Assembly: GCA_037132395.1 (NCBI GenBank)
Contig: JBAXPC010000012.1
Coordinates: forward strand, 1 to 16,036
DNA: 16,036 nucleotides
Reading direction: 5' to 3'
From: SICB01 sp037132395
GTDB taxonomy: Bacteria > Patescibacteriota > Saccharimonadia > CAILAD01 > BJGX01
The notes beneath the pieces were generated by a model, which saw only the letters and a program-made list of their open reading frames with translations, did no database searches and was not told where the DNA came from. A program made the translations under genes and the position numbers. The first letter of the stretch is position 1. Each line of letters opens with the position of its first letter. Below are positions 1 through 6,892 of this stretch, one piece after another.

Positions 1-780
1 ATTTTTTCATCAAACCAGAACCTAACCAAAATACTCGAAACATCCGGATTTTACTCGGTAGCATCAAAGTCGATATCCAGTGAGCTGATTGGGCAAATCA
101 CAACCTCTAATCAGGCCCTCTCTGTTGCTATTAAAAACAGCTTAGGCCTTGCAATAAACTCCGATACTGCTAAAACCGTCATTACGCCTGGTCAGATAGT
201 TTTTGTGGAGTGGCTCAATAACAGCCAGCCTACAATTAATCTTGACCTAGATTTGATGCCTATTAAAAATAAATTAATTTCGTCCTCGGTCGATCCCAAA
301 GTGAGTTTTGAGATTACAAAACTTCTACCCGATAATCTGCTGATATTAAATTCTAAAAAAGATACTAACAATCTCTTGCCCCAGCTAGAGCGTATCAAGC
401 TCGCCTACACTACAGCCAAAAATGCTATGCCAGTGCTATGGCTAGTAGTGGCCAGTTGCTTGCTCTTGCTCTTTATACTAAATATCAAAAAAGGTAGCAA
501 AAAATTTACCAAGGCCTTTTACCCACTACTATTTGCTGGGACATTGGGATTGATCATTGCTACCTCAGCGGTAGTTGTGGCCAGCAGCATTGCCCTGGAT
601 CCCAACACCAAGCTCGAGCCAAACAATTTTCAATTACTAACCAAGATTATGATGGTGGCAGTTCAGCAAACGACCTTAGCCTTTAGTCTACTTGCTGTAG
701 CTAGCCTGGCCGTTATAGTGATATCGAGGTTTATATATAGGGGCAGAGATAAAGCTTTGAAACACAAAGGCAAGCACTAG
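1..780 (+). CDS. C-terminal part of an unidentified membrane protein (5' truncated)
   Basis: The reading frame is open from the first base of the window to the TAG at 778-780, so the gene starts upstream; the GTG at 205 is an in-frame internal codon, not a convincing start. The visible 259 residues have a polar, probably extracytoplasmic first half of about 140 residues. Three hydrophobic segments follow, near visible residues 144-162, 173-199 and 223-243, with a lysine-rich loop after the first and a basic C-terminal tail (RGRDKALKHKGKH) that should lie in the cytoplasm. I recognise no catalytic motif or family. It converges on the elongase-glycosyltransferase gene with only 3 bases between stop codons and no terminator hairpin visible. 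Nothing shown links it to carotenoid synthesis. That it is a real coding, membrane-embedded gene is well supported; function is unknown. Confidence 0.75.
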   Translation: MFSSNQNLTKILETSGFYSVASKSISSELIGQITTSNQALSVAIKNSLGLAINSDTAKTVITPGQIVFVEWLNNSQPTINLDLDLMPIKNKLISSSVDPKVSFEITKLLPDNLLILNSKKDTNNLLPQLERIKLAYTTAKNAMPVLWLVVASCLLLLFILNIKKGSKKFTKAFYPLLFAGTLGLIIATSAVVVASSIALDPNTKLEPNNFQLLTKIMMVAVQQTTLAFSLLAVASLAVIVISRFIYRGRDKALKHKGKH

Positions 781-783
781 CTA

Positions 784-2799
784 CTAAACTTCATAACGGC
801 TCTTCCAGCGCGGACTTTTGAGCTCGTACTTGATCATTGAAGATATTATTTCCAGCAATATAAGCAAACTACCCAGCGGGTATAGTAATGCCCCCGTGAT
901 GCTCTGCTTGGACTTGAACATTACGATAAGCCTATTAAACAGCATTAACACAAAGCCAACTGTTAATAAAATTGTCCCTTCGTACTGCCCAATGGCTAGT
1001 AGGTATGTAAGTATTACTATTGGTAAGGTTGTCACAAATATACCACCTGTAATAAGGGCTATACTGAGGGGCATATTAAACCTTAGGCTGGGGTAGAGCC
1101 GCTGCTCGTTATAATTTCTGAGCTCACCGAAATCTGATCTATTTTGGCTAATAGCTAAATCGCTTGCACAGTAGAAAGCGGTATTGAGCCCGGCACGTTT
1201 TGCTCTATTGGCAATATCTAGGTCCTCCAGGGGGCTATTTTTGACCGACTCAAATCCACCAACGCTATTGATAGGAGATCTTTTAAATGCCAGCAGGCTG
1301 CTGTAGGCTGTCGCTAGTTCCGGGTGTTTCTGAGTCAAGTAGGCCGATGGATACATACCAAATAGCAAATACTGCTCCTGGCTCATAATCAGCTGTTGCC
1401 AAAAAGATTTGTTTTGGTCGGCTGGTAAAAGCGATACTAGCTCAGTGGCGCTAGCATCAAAAATACTAGCTATAACTGATAGCGTATTAGGAAGAAGAAT
1501 AATATCAGCACCAAGTAGCACAGCTATGCTGGACTTCGACTTTTTAAAAAGCACATTGCTCGCCCAAGCCTGCATTGCCCAGCCTGCAGGGGGTTTTGGT
1601 ACGTCGACGATATGAAGTCGTTTGTCTTGGTAGCCTTCAGCTATTTTTTGAGCCTGCGGGTTGTTGTCGAGGTTAGCATAATAAATGTCAAAGTGCGGGT
1701 AGTTTTGACCAATTAGGGCCAAAATTGTGGAGGCTATGTTGTCCTTATCACCAATCGAGTGCACCAGTATATCGATATGTGGAAGCTCGCCTAATCTTTT
1801 CGATTTCGGCCTGGCTAGCACATGATAGTTGTAGGTTATCAAAGCGAGCTGAACTATGCCAAAACCCAATATAAATCCGGCAAACCAGACCGTTCTAATC
1901 CCAGCTAATCCAAATGGGTCGAATACAAACAGTAGCAACTGGCTCAGCCAGAACCCCACAATCAGATTAAGCCAAATAAAATTCTTCCAGGCTCGGCGGT
2001 ATTGAGTACTATTGGCATCTGAGCGAAACTTCCTAAAAAATAGCACATTAAGAGGGTATACAAGCAGTATTAGGCTTGCCAGCAGACCCCAGGGAAAATA
2101 AAAGATCGTAGCAATTAAGCAGCATAGACTGTAGAGCACCAGGCTGTAGGTGTTGGTAAATTTGCTTCCGAGCTTGGTGGCAATCGAGGCAATGCCAGCC
2201 GAGCGGTCGGGCTTGATGTCCGGAATCGACCCCAGCGCCTGAGAGGCAGCACCCCAGCAAAAGAAGGCAATAATCGCCGGCCACGGCAGAGAACCGGCAC
2301 CAGCATACACCAAGCCAAAGACCAGCGGCAGTACAAAGTGTAAACTAGAATTAATCGAATCCAAAATCGGCACCTCTTTGAAGCGTAATGGGCTCATAGA
2401 GTAGCTAAACGCAAAAAATACAATCAGTCCAATTACGATGTTGCTAAGCACACTTCCAGTGGCAAGCAAAAAAACCAACAAGGGCAGATTTAAGCCGATT
2501 ATCAAATAAAACATCATTTTGTGCTTGGCCTTATCAACCAATCCACCCTCGATAGAGTTCTTGCGAGGGTTTTTGATGTCCGAATCGTAGTCGTAGATGT
2601 CGTTGACACCATACATCAAGTAATTATAAAAAAAACAAAAATAAATCGTACCAATAATACAGCTTAGGGTAATGGCTCCGTGGCCAATCGTGTAGCCCAC
2701 AAAAAAAGGTATGGCAGTATTTGGCCAACTAAATGGTCGCGAGGTTAGCAGGACTTCTTTAAGGCTTGGTTGAGTGTTTTTTGTGGCTTTTGTCTTCAT
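784..2799 (-). CDS. crtEb: UbiA-type lycopene elongase fused to a family 2 glycosyltransferase
   Basis: From the ATG at 2799 the protein has 671 residues. Residues 1 to about 295 are a UbiA-superfamily membrane prenyltransferase: the first aspartate motif NDxxDxxxD lies at 66-74 and the second, DxxxD, at 194-198. The loop reading YSMSPLRFKEVPILDS is typical of lycopene elongases of the CrtEb/LbtBC kind, which add C5 prenyl units to lycopene to give C50 carotenoids. After a linker helix near 303-323, residues about 340-575 look like a GT2 glycosyltransferase (nucleotide-side LDNN near 377-380, GAD near 430-432, catalytic ED at 525-526), followed by about three C-terminal membrane helices, as in CrtQ-like carotenoid glycosyltransferases. 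The frame can extend to a TTG at 2832, but the ATG is preferred; neither has a clear Shine-Dalgarno. It overlaps the upstream cyclase gene by 41 bases, so the three leftward genes are one operon. Normal CrtEb proteins are about 280-300 residues, so the fusion is unusual. The sugar donor and exact product are inferred. Confidence 0.85.
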   Translation of the reverse strand: MKTKATKNTQPSLKEVLLTSRPFSWPNTAIPFFVGYTIGHGAITLSCIIGTIYFCFFYNYLMYGVNDIYDYDSDIKNPRKNSIEGGLVDKAKHKMMFYLIIGLNLPLLVFLLATGSVLSNIVIGLIVFFAFSYSMSPLRFKEVPILDSINSSLHFVLPLVFGLVYAGAGSLPWPAIIAFFCWGAASQALGSIPDIKPDRSAGIASIATKLGSKFTNTYSLVLYSLCCLIATIFYFPWGLLASLILLVYPLNVLFFRKFRSDANSTQYRRAWKNFIWLNLIVGFWLSQLLLFVFDPFGLAGIRTVWFAGFILGFGIVQLALITYNYHVLARPKSKRLGELPHIDILVHSIGDKDNIASTILALIGQNYPHFDIYYANLDNNPQAQKIAEGYQDKRLHIVDVPKPPAGWAMQAWASNVLFKKSKSSIAVLLGADIILLPNTLSVIASIFDASATELVSLLPADQNKSFWQQLIMSQEQYLLFGMYPSAYLTQKHPELATAYSSLLAFKRSPINSVGGFESVKNSPLEDLDIANRAKRAGLNTAFYCASDLAISQNRSDFGELRNYNEQRLYPSLRFNMPLSIALITGGIFVTTLPIVILTYLLAIGQYEGTILLTVGFVLMLFNRLIVMFKSKQSITGALLYPLGSLLILLEIISSMIKYELKSPRWKSRYEV

Positions 2800-3082
2800 T
2801 GCAAAGTTTGTTAAATAACCCCGGTAGCACAAGAACCGCTACTACTAAGTAACCCAAATCCTCAATGGGAAAGGTTAATATTCTGATATTCAGAATCGAG
2901 TTAGTATTATACACCACTATCGGTAGAGCTGTAAGATAAGTATTAAAGACTAGCATACTTGCCAGTACGGCTAGGCCAGTCCACAGCGTCGCTTTTGAAA
3001 ACTTGAATTTAACTTGATATATAAAATTGATGCCAAGCCCCAAAATTATAGCAACAAAAATTAGCAGGCTATATCTTAGCAT
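2759..3082 (-). CDS. crtYf: Lycopene cyclase small subunit, second half (CrtYd/CrtYf type)
   Basis: This 107-residue protein has three predicted membrane helices and the signature FPIEDLGY (P72, E74, D75), which matches the PxE(E/D) motif of the C-terminal half of heterodimeric bacterial and fungal-type lycopene cyclases. Such cyclases act as a pair of small membrane subunits that close the end rings of lycopene or of its C50 derivatives. The ATG at 3080-3082 lies inside the preceding subunit gene (14-base overlap), and the gene's 3' end overlaps the elongase gene by 41 bases, so translational coupling is likely. The C-terminal tail is Lys/His-rich (KSHKKHSTKP). Ring type (beta, epsilon or gamma) cannot be read from the sequence; I use the Ye/Yf naming because a C50 elongase is encoded next door. 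crtYd would be equally fair. Confidence 0.85.
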   Translation of the reverse strand: MLRYSLLIFVAIILGLGINFIYQVKFKFSKATLWTGLAVLASMLVFNTYLTALPIVVYNTNSILNIRILTFPIEDLGYLVVAVLVLPGLFNKLCNEDKSHKKHSTKP

Positions 3083-3389
3083 TGGCCAACCTTCGAGCTA
3101 TCAGCTGATTGATGTCCAAGATAAAATAGCAGAGCAAAAACAAAAATAAAAACTCCTCGATTGGCAAACCCTCGCTACCTATGTATAATCCCACTACGTA
3201 GGCAGAGTTGGTGCTAAAAATCAGCCAATTTATTCCGATTATATCTACCAGGATTAGTAGGCCCATAACAATAGCTATCGACCGTACAGCGGCCCGATGG
3301 TTTTTAAAAAACACTAGTCGGTATTTCTTGTCAGTCAAGAACATGCCGAGGATACTAAAAATAAGGATGACTATGTAGCTGTATTTCAC
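3069..3389 (-). CDS. crtYe: Lycopene cyclase small subunit, first half (CrtYc/CrtYe type)
   Basis: The 106-residue protein has three hydrophobic segments (about 4-19, 37-58 and 75-95) and the motif LPIEEFLFLF (P76, E78, E79, F80), the hallmark of the N-terminal half of heterodimeric lycopene cyclases. With the next gene it should form the complete cyclase in the cytoplasmic membrane. The start is a GTG at 3387-3389. No Shine-Dalgarno is present, but a perfect TATAAT on the minus strand (3402-3397) sits 7 bases upstream, so the transcript probably begins at or next to the start codon (leaderless). It is the first gene of a three-gene leftward operon (two cyclase subunits, then elongase-glycosyltransferase) and shares a 31-base divergent promoter with crtI. 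Subunit order matches actinobacterial C50 clusters, where the two cyclase genes precede the elongase. Confidence 0.88.
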   Translation of the reverse strand: MKYSYIVILIFSILGMFLTDKKYRLVFFKNHRAAVRSIAIVMGLLILVDIIGINWLIFSTNSAYVVGLYIGSEGLPIEEFLFLFLLCYFILDINQLIARRLANAKI

Positions 3390-3420
3390 AATATGTATTA
3401 TATGATAGTTTTATAAATCT
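3390..3420. promoter_or_regulatory. Compact divergent promoter of the carotenoid locus
   Basis: These 31 bases separate the GTG of the leftward cyclase gene from the ATG of crtI. On the minus strand a perfect TATAAT lies at 3402-3397, 7 bases before the GTG, with a possible -35 TTCATA at 3425-3420 (17-base spacer) that overlaps the crtI start codon. On the plus strand TATGAT at 3401-3406 is the best -10, giving crtI a leader of roughly 8 bases. The two -10 boxes overlap by 2 bases, so polymerase could occupy only one direction at a time. Neither gene has a Shine-Dalgarno. I see no palindromic operator in the gap. Start sites are inferred. Confidence 0.6.
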
Positions 3421-4938
3421 ATGAAAAAACTCACAACAAAACCAGTTAAAAAATCAAATATCAAGACCGCCATCATCATTGGTGGAGGTATCGGCGGGTT
3501 GTGCACGGCGGCTCGTTTGCTAAAAAATGGCTACCAAGTAACTGTTATCGAAAAAGAAGCCAAAATTGGGGGCCGAGCCAATCGGATCATGAAATCGGGC
3601 TATACTTTCGATACAGGCCCGACGCTGCTAATGATGACCGATGTCTTGTACGATACATTCAAATACTGTGGCAAAAACTTTGATGACTACATCGAGCTTA
3701 TTCAGCTAGAACCAAATTACCAAGTTGCTTTCGCTGATAAAAGCAAAATAACTGTTAGCAGCAACCTTCCAAAATTCATCAAGGAGCTAGAGCGTTTCGA
3801 TGTTAAAGCACCCGAACAGTTCTATAAGTTTTTTGCTGCCGTATCGGCCATCTACCGTATATCCAGAGCCAGCTTTATAGATACCAACTTCGATAGGGCG
3901 CTGGACTTTATTAATCCCAAAAGTGGCTTTGAGCTGTTAAGAAGACGAGGTCTAAGCAAGCTATATAATTTTGTGTCGTATTATTTTAAAGACGAACGAC
4001 TCCGGCAGTTATTTAGTTTCCAAAGCATGTACCTTGGCGTCAGCCCGCACGAAGCACCAGCAGTCTATAGCGTAGTTAGTTATATGGAGACAGGCCTTGG
4101 CATTTGGTATCCCAAGGGAGGGATGTACTCGCTATCGATGGCGCTAGCCAAGCTAGTCACGGATCTCGGTGGCGAAATCCGAACCTCTACTCTGGTCGAC
4201 GAGATTATTATCGAAAACAAAACTGCCGTTGGGGTCAAAATCAAAAATACCACCATTATGGCAAACACCATGATAGCCAACGCCGACCTTATTTATAGCT
4301 ATCAAAAACTGATAGATCCCAAATCTAGAGCTTCGATGCCAGACAATAAACTCCAAGCCTACAAACAAGCTAGCTCAGCTTTATTATTTTACTGGGGCGT
4401 GGACGATCCGTGTGAAGATATGCTTCATCATAATGTTTATCTTTGTAAGGATTTTAAGAATAACCTCGACGAAATCTTCCATCAAAAAGTTTTGCCCAAG
4501 GACCCATCTTTTTATACCTATATTCCTACCAAAACAGACCCTAGCCTGGCGCCTAAGGGCAAGAATGTTTTTTATGTCTTGGTCCCTGTGCCAAATCTCG
4601 ACTCCAATATCAATTGGGAAAAAGGTATCCAGCGTATTAAAAATCAAGTTATTAAGCGGCTCAAATCAGAATTTGGCTTAGACATTGAGAGCAAAATTAA
4701 AACTGAGTCTATTTTTACTCCTCAAGATTTTGAATCTAAGTTTAATCTTCATATGGGTTCAGCCTTTGGGCTCAGCCATCACTTTTTTCAGTCGGGCTAT
4801 TTTAGGCCGCACAATAAGAGCAAAAATATCAGAAACTTATACTTTGTTGGCGCTAGCACCTATCCTGGCGGGGGGATCCCTATGGTAACATTAAGTGCCA
4901 AACTAGTAATGGAGAGAATCTTGCAAGATGCCAAATAG
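3421..4938 (+). CDS. crtI: Phytoene desaturase CrtI
   Basis: The 505-residue protein is of normal length for bacterial CrtI, the FAD-dependent desaturase that converts phytoene stepwise to neurosporene or lycopene at the membrane. A Rossmann dinucleotide-binding motif GGGIGG occupies residues 21-26, followed by the acidic ribose-binding residue in VTVIEKE and by the GGRAN and DTGPTLL segments typical of the family. The C-terminal signature FVGASTYPGGGIPMV closes the FAD-binding fold. The ATG at 3421 is chosen because the divergent promoter leaves no room upstream; a basic 14-residue lead precedes the Rossmann strand. The gene starts the crtI-crtE-crtB operon and overlaps crtE by 11 bases. Because lycopene cyclase and elongase genes are adjacent, four-step desaturation to lycopene is the likely activity; a diapophytoene substrate is less likely because no dedicated C30 synthase is present. 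Confidence 0.93.
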   Translation: MKKLTTKPVKKSNIKTAIIIGGGIGGLCTAARLLKNGYQVTVIEKEAKIGGRANRIMKSGYTFDTGPTLLMMTDVLYDTFKYCGKNFDDYIELIQLEPNYQVAFADKSKITVSSNLPKFIKELERFDVKAPEQFYKFFAAVSAIYRISRASFIDTNFDRALDFINPKSGFELLRRRGLSKLYNFVSYYFKDERLRQLFSFQSMYLGVSPHEAPAVYSVVSYMETGLGIWYPKGGMYSLSMALAKLVTDLGGEIRTSTLVDEIIIENKTAVGVKIKNTTIMANTMIANADLIYSYQKLIDPKSRASMPDNKLQAYKQASSALLFYWGVDDPCEDMLHHNVYLCKDFKNNLDEIFHQKVLPKDPSFYTYIPTKTDPSLAPKGKNVFYVLVPVPNLDSNINWEKGIQRIKNQVIKRLKSEFGLDIESKIKTESIFTPQDFESKFNLHMGSAFGLSHHFFQSGYFRPHNKSKNIRNLYFVGASTYPGGGIPMVTLSAKLVMERILQDAK

Positions 4939-6016
4939 TGACATGACAAAGTTCCTGAACTTCAATCGGTACACCAAGGACCAAATCGACTCAAGGCTTA
5001 TCCGGTTTTATGATGCAAAAATAGTTCAAGCTAGAGCTATTGATCCGCTCTATGCCAAGCTGCATGAAGATATGAAGAAGTTTATATTGCGCGGGGGTAA
5101 GCGACTACGCCCAACTCTAATGCTTTTGGGCTACCGTGCATCAGGTGGTGAGGATATCGATTTTGCATTAGATGCCGCATTATCACTCGAGATATTCCAT
5201 AATTTTGTACTAATTCACGACGATATTATGGATGGCGATCTAACGCGCTATGGAGGGGCCAATATTACCGGCGTTTATAACAAGCGCTTCAGAGGCCCTC
5301 TTGGAGATTCATCGGCAAGGCACTCAGCTGAGTCGGTGGCCATTCTTGCCGGTGAGCTCAATGAGTTTTTTACCTTCGAAGTCATAACAGCGCTGCAAGC
5401 GAATCATGAGATGATTCTAAATATGATGAGTCATTACCAAAGTGTTTTATTTGAAACTGGTGCAGGTCAAATGCTCGATGTTATGAGTAGTGTTCGAGGC
5501 CAAATAAACTTATCTAAGATCGAAAAAGTTAATTATTACAAAACTGCTCAATATACCATTACATCACCACTTCATTTTGGAGTTATTGCCACAGGTAACA
5601 AAGACAAAAAACTCCTAAACGACTTCTCGGCTTTTGGGGCTGAGCTAGGCAAGGCTTTTCAACTCGCCGATGACCTGTTGGGAGTTTTTGGATCAAGCCG
5701 CCAAACAGGCAAACCGGTCGGCTCTGACATCAGGGAGGGCAAGCAGACTTTGCTAATGTATCATGCCAAAAAACTCACCACGCCTTTGCAGTGGAAGGCC
5801 ATCGAATCGCGGCTTGGAAAACAGAATATTACATCAGACGATGTGAAGATGGTGCGGTCCATACTAAAAGACAGTGGTGCCCAGGCCAAAGTGGCAGTTG
5901 CCGCCGAAGACCACCTTGCAAGAGCCTTAGACATCCTAGATGAAATCAAGATTGATGATGAAGCTAAGGTGCTTCTTAAATCTTTTGCAAACTACTGCGT
6001 AACTAGAAAGAAATAA
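4928..6016 (+). CDS. crtE: Geranylgeranyl diphosphate synthase (trans-prenyltransferase)
   Basis: The 362-residue protein is an all-trans polyprenyl diphosphate synthase that condenses IPP with allylic diphosphates, here presumably to GGPP for phytoene synthesis. The GGKRLRP motif is at 56-62, the first Asp-rich motif DDIMD at 98-102, and the second region LADDLLGVFG near 246-255 is followed by GKPVGSDIREGKQT. That arrangement resembles actinobacterial IdsA/CrtE enzymes. A Phe lies five residues before the first Asp motif, a position associated with product length in this family; it is compatible with C20 but does not prove it. The start at 4928 overlaps crtI and has GGAGAG at 4911-4916, 11 bases upstream; an in-frame ATG at 4943 is the alternative. 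The stop codon abuts the crtB start. Other isoprenoid roles (quinones, undecaprenyl precursors) are not excluded. Confidence 0.88.
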   Translation: MPNSDMTKFLNFNRYTKDQIDSRLIRFYDAKIVQARAIDPLYAKLHEDMKKFILRGGKRLRPTLMLLGYRASGGEDIDFALDAALSLEIFHNFVLIHDDIMDGDLTRYGGANITGVYNKRFRGPLGDSSARHSAESVAILAGELNEFFTFEVITALQANHEMILNMMSHYQSVLFETGAGQMLDVMSSVRGQINLSKIEKVNYYKTAQYTITSPLHFGVIATGNKDKKLLNDFSAFGAELGKAFQLADDLLGVFGSSRQTGKPVGSDIREGKQTLLMYHAKKLTTPLQWKAIESRLGKQNITSDDVKMVRSILKDSGAQAKVAVAAEDHLARALDILDEIKIDDEAKVLLKSFANYCVTRKK

Positions 6017-6853
6017 ATGTTAAATCTTGGGATCTACAAAGACATCAGTGCACGACTTAGCCGAGATATTACAATTTCTTACTCCACATCATTTTCCGCA
6101 GCCACCAGGTTGCTTGAGCCTGACATCAGCGAGGCGATTGTGGCAATCTACGGCTTCGTTAGGGTAGCTGACGAAGTTGTCGATACCTGGCGTCCAGCCC
6201 AAATGGAGAGCTACCTCAATGACCTCGGTAGTGATCTCAAAAGAGCGGTCCGGAGTGGATTTAGCACCAATCCAATTGTACAGAGCTTTGCGCTGGCGAT
6301 AATCAAATACAAAATACCTCTAGAGCTGGTAGAGGCGTTTTTAAAAAGCATGAAAATGGACATCACAAAAAAATCCTACAACGAAGCCGAATACCAAAAA
6401 TACATCTATGGCTCCGCCGAAGCCGTTGGGCTAATGTGCCTAATGGTTTTTGTGGGAGGCAACAAAAGAGCCTATTCGAGCTTACTCGGCTCGGCCAAGG
6501 CGCTAGGCTCGGCCTTTCAAAAAATCAACTTTTTAAGGGATGTCGGTAGCGATAGCTCGCAGCTAGGGCGCTTATACTTCCCGGGGCTCAATGGCCAGAT
6601 CGACGACGAAGCCAAAAGCCTAATAATTGAAGATATCAAAAAAGACCTCACTCTCGCCAAGAAGGCCATCAAAAAACTCCCTAAGTCTAGCCGTTATGGT
6701 GTTGAGCTGGCTTATCGCTATTTTGCTGCCATCAACCAAAAAATGTCTCGCCATTCTATCGAGGATATTAAAAGCAGACGAATTAGTCTTTCCAAAGACG
6801 TTAAGCTCAAAATATATTGTCTTGTAAAAATCAAGCAAACATTGGCTAGCTAG
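6017..6853 (+). CDS. crtB: Phytoene synthase CrtB
   Basis: This 278-residue protein of the squalene/phytoene synthase family joins two GGPP molecules head to head to form phytoene, the first committed carotenoid step. The first Asp-rich motif reads DEVVD at residues 52-56 within GFVRVADEVVDTW. The second is RDVGSD at 174-179 in NFLRDVGSD, followed by GRLYFPG, both hallmarks of CrtB. The YSTSFSAAT stretch at about 22-30 lines the active site in this family. The ATG follows the crtE stop with no gap, so translation is probably coupled; only a weak purine-rich stretch precedes it. The length is slightly short of many CrtB proteins (about 290-310) but all key motifs are present. Without crtN or crtM nearby, a C40 rather than a C30 route is favoured. 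Confidence 0.93.
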   Translation: MLNLGIYKDISARLSRDITISYSTSFSAATRLLEPDISEAIVAIYGFVRVADEVVDTWRPAQMESYLNDLGSDLKRAVRSGFSTNPIVQSFALAIIKYKIPLELVEAFLKSMKMDITKKSYNEAEYQKYIYGSAEAVGLMCLMVFVGGNKRAYSSLLGSAKALGSAFQKINFLRDVGSDSSQLGRLYFPGLNGQIDDEAKSLIIEDIKKDLTLAKKAIKKLPKSSRYGVELAYRYFAAINQKMSRHSIEDIKSRRISLSKDVKLKIYCLVKIKQTLAS

Positions 6854-6871
6854 GCCATAAGAAGCTATAAT
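6842..6871 (+). promoter_or_regulatory. Candidate promoter for the downstream membrane-protein gene
   Basis: A perfect TATAAT at 6866-6871 has a -35-like TTGGCT at 6842-6847 (18-base spacer, 4 of 6 to consensus), overlapping the 3' end of crtB. Transcription would start near 6878, about 15 bases before the next ATG at 6893. No Shine-Dalgarno lies in that leader. Position and spacing support it, but it is not proven. Confidence 0.5.
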
Positions 6872-6892
6872 TAAACCATAATAAACTTAAAG

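Noticed and set aside
2800..2832. TTG at 2832 as the start of the elongase-glycosyltransferase, adding 11 residues
   Set aside because: The added residues do not resemble the family, the start would deepen the overlap with the cyclase gene, and an ATG at 2799 directly precedes the conserved region. Neither start has a clear ribosome-binding site, so this is a preference, not proof.
4080..4681. Several 60-90 codon open frames on both strands inside crtI
   Set aside because: They are out of frame with a clear CrtI, lack family motifs and overlap each other, so they are chance open frames.
784..6853. The carotenoid genes as a retinal supply for a rhodopsin
   Set aside because: No rhodopsin and no carotene-cleaving dioxygenase is present in the window. 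The elongase points to C50 products instead, although such genes could lie elsewhere.
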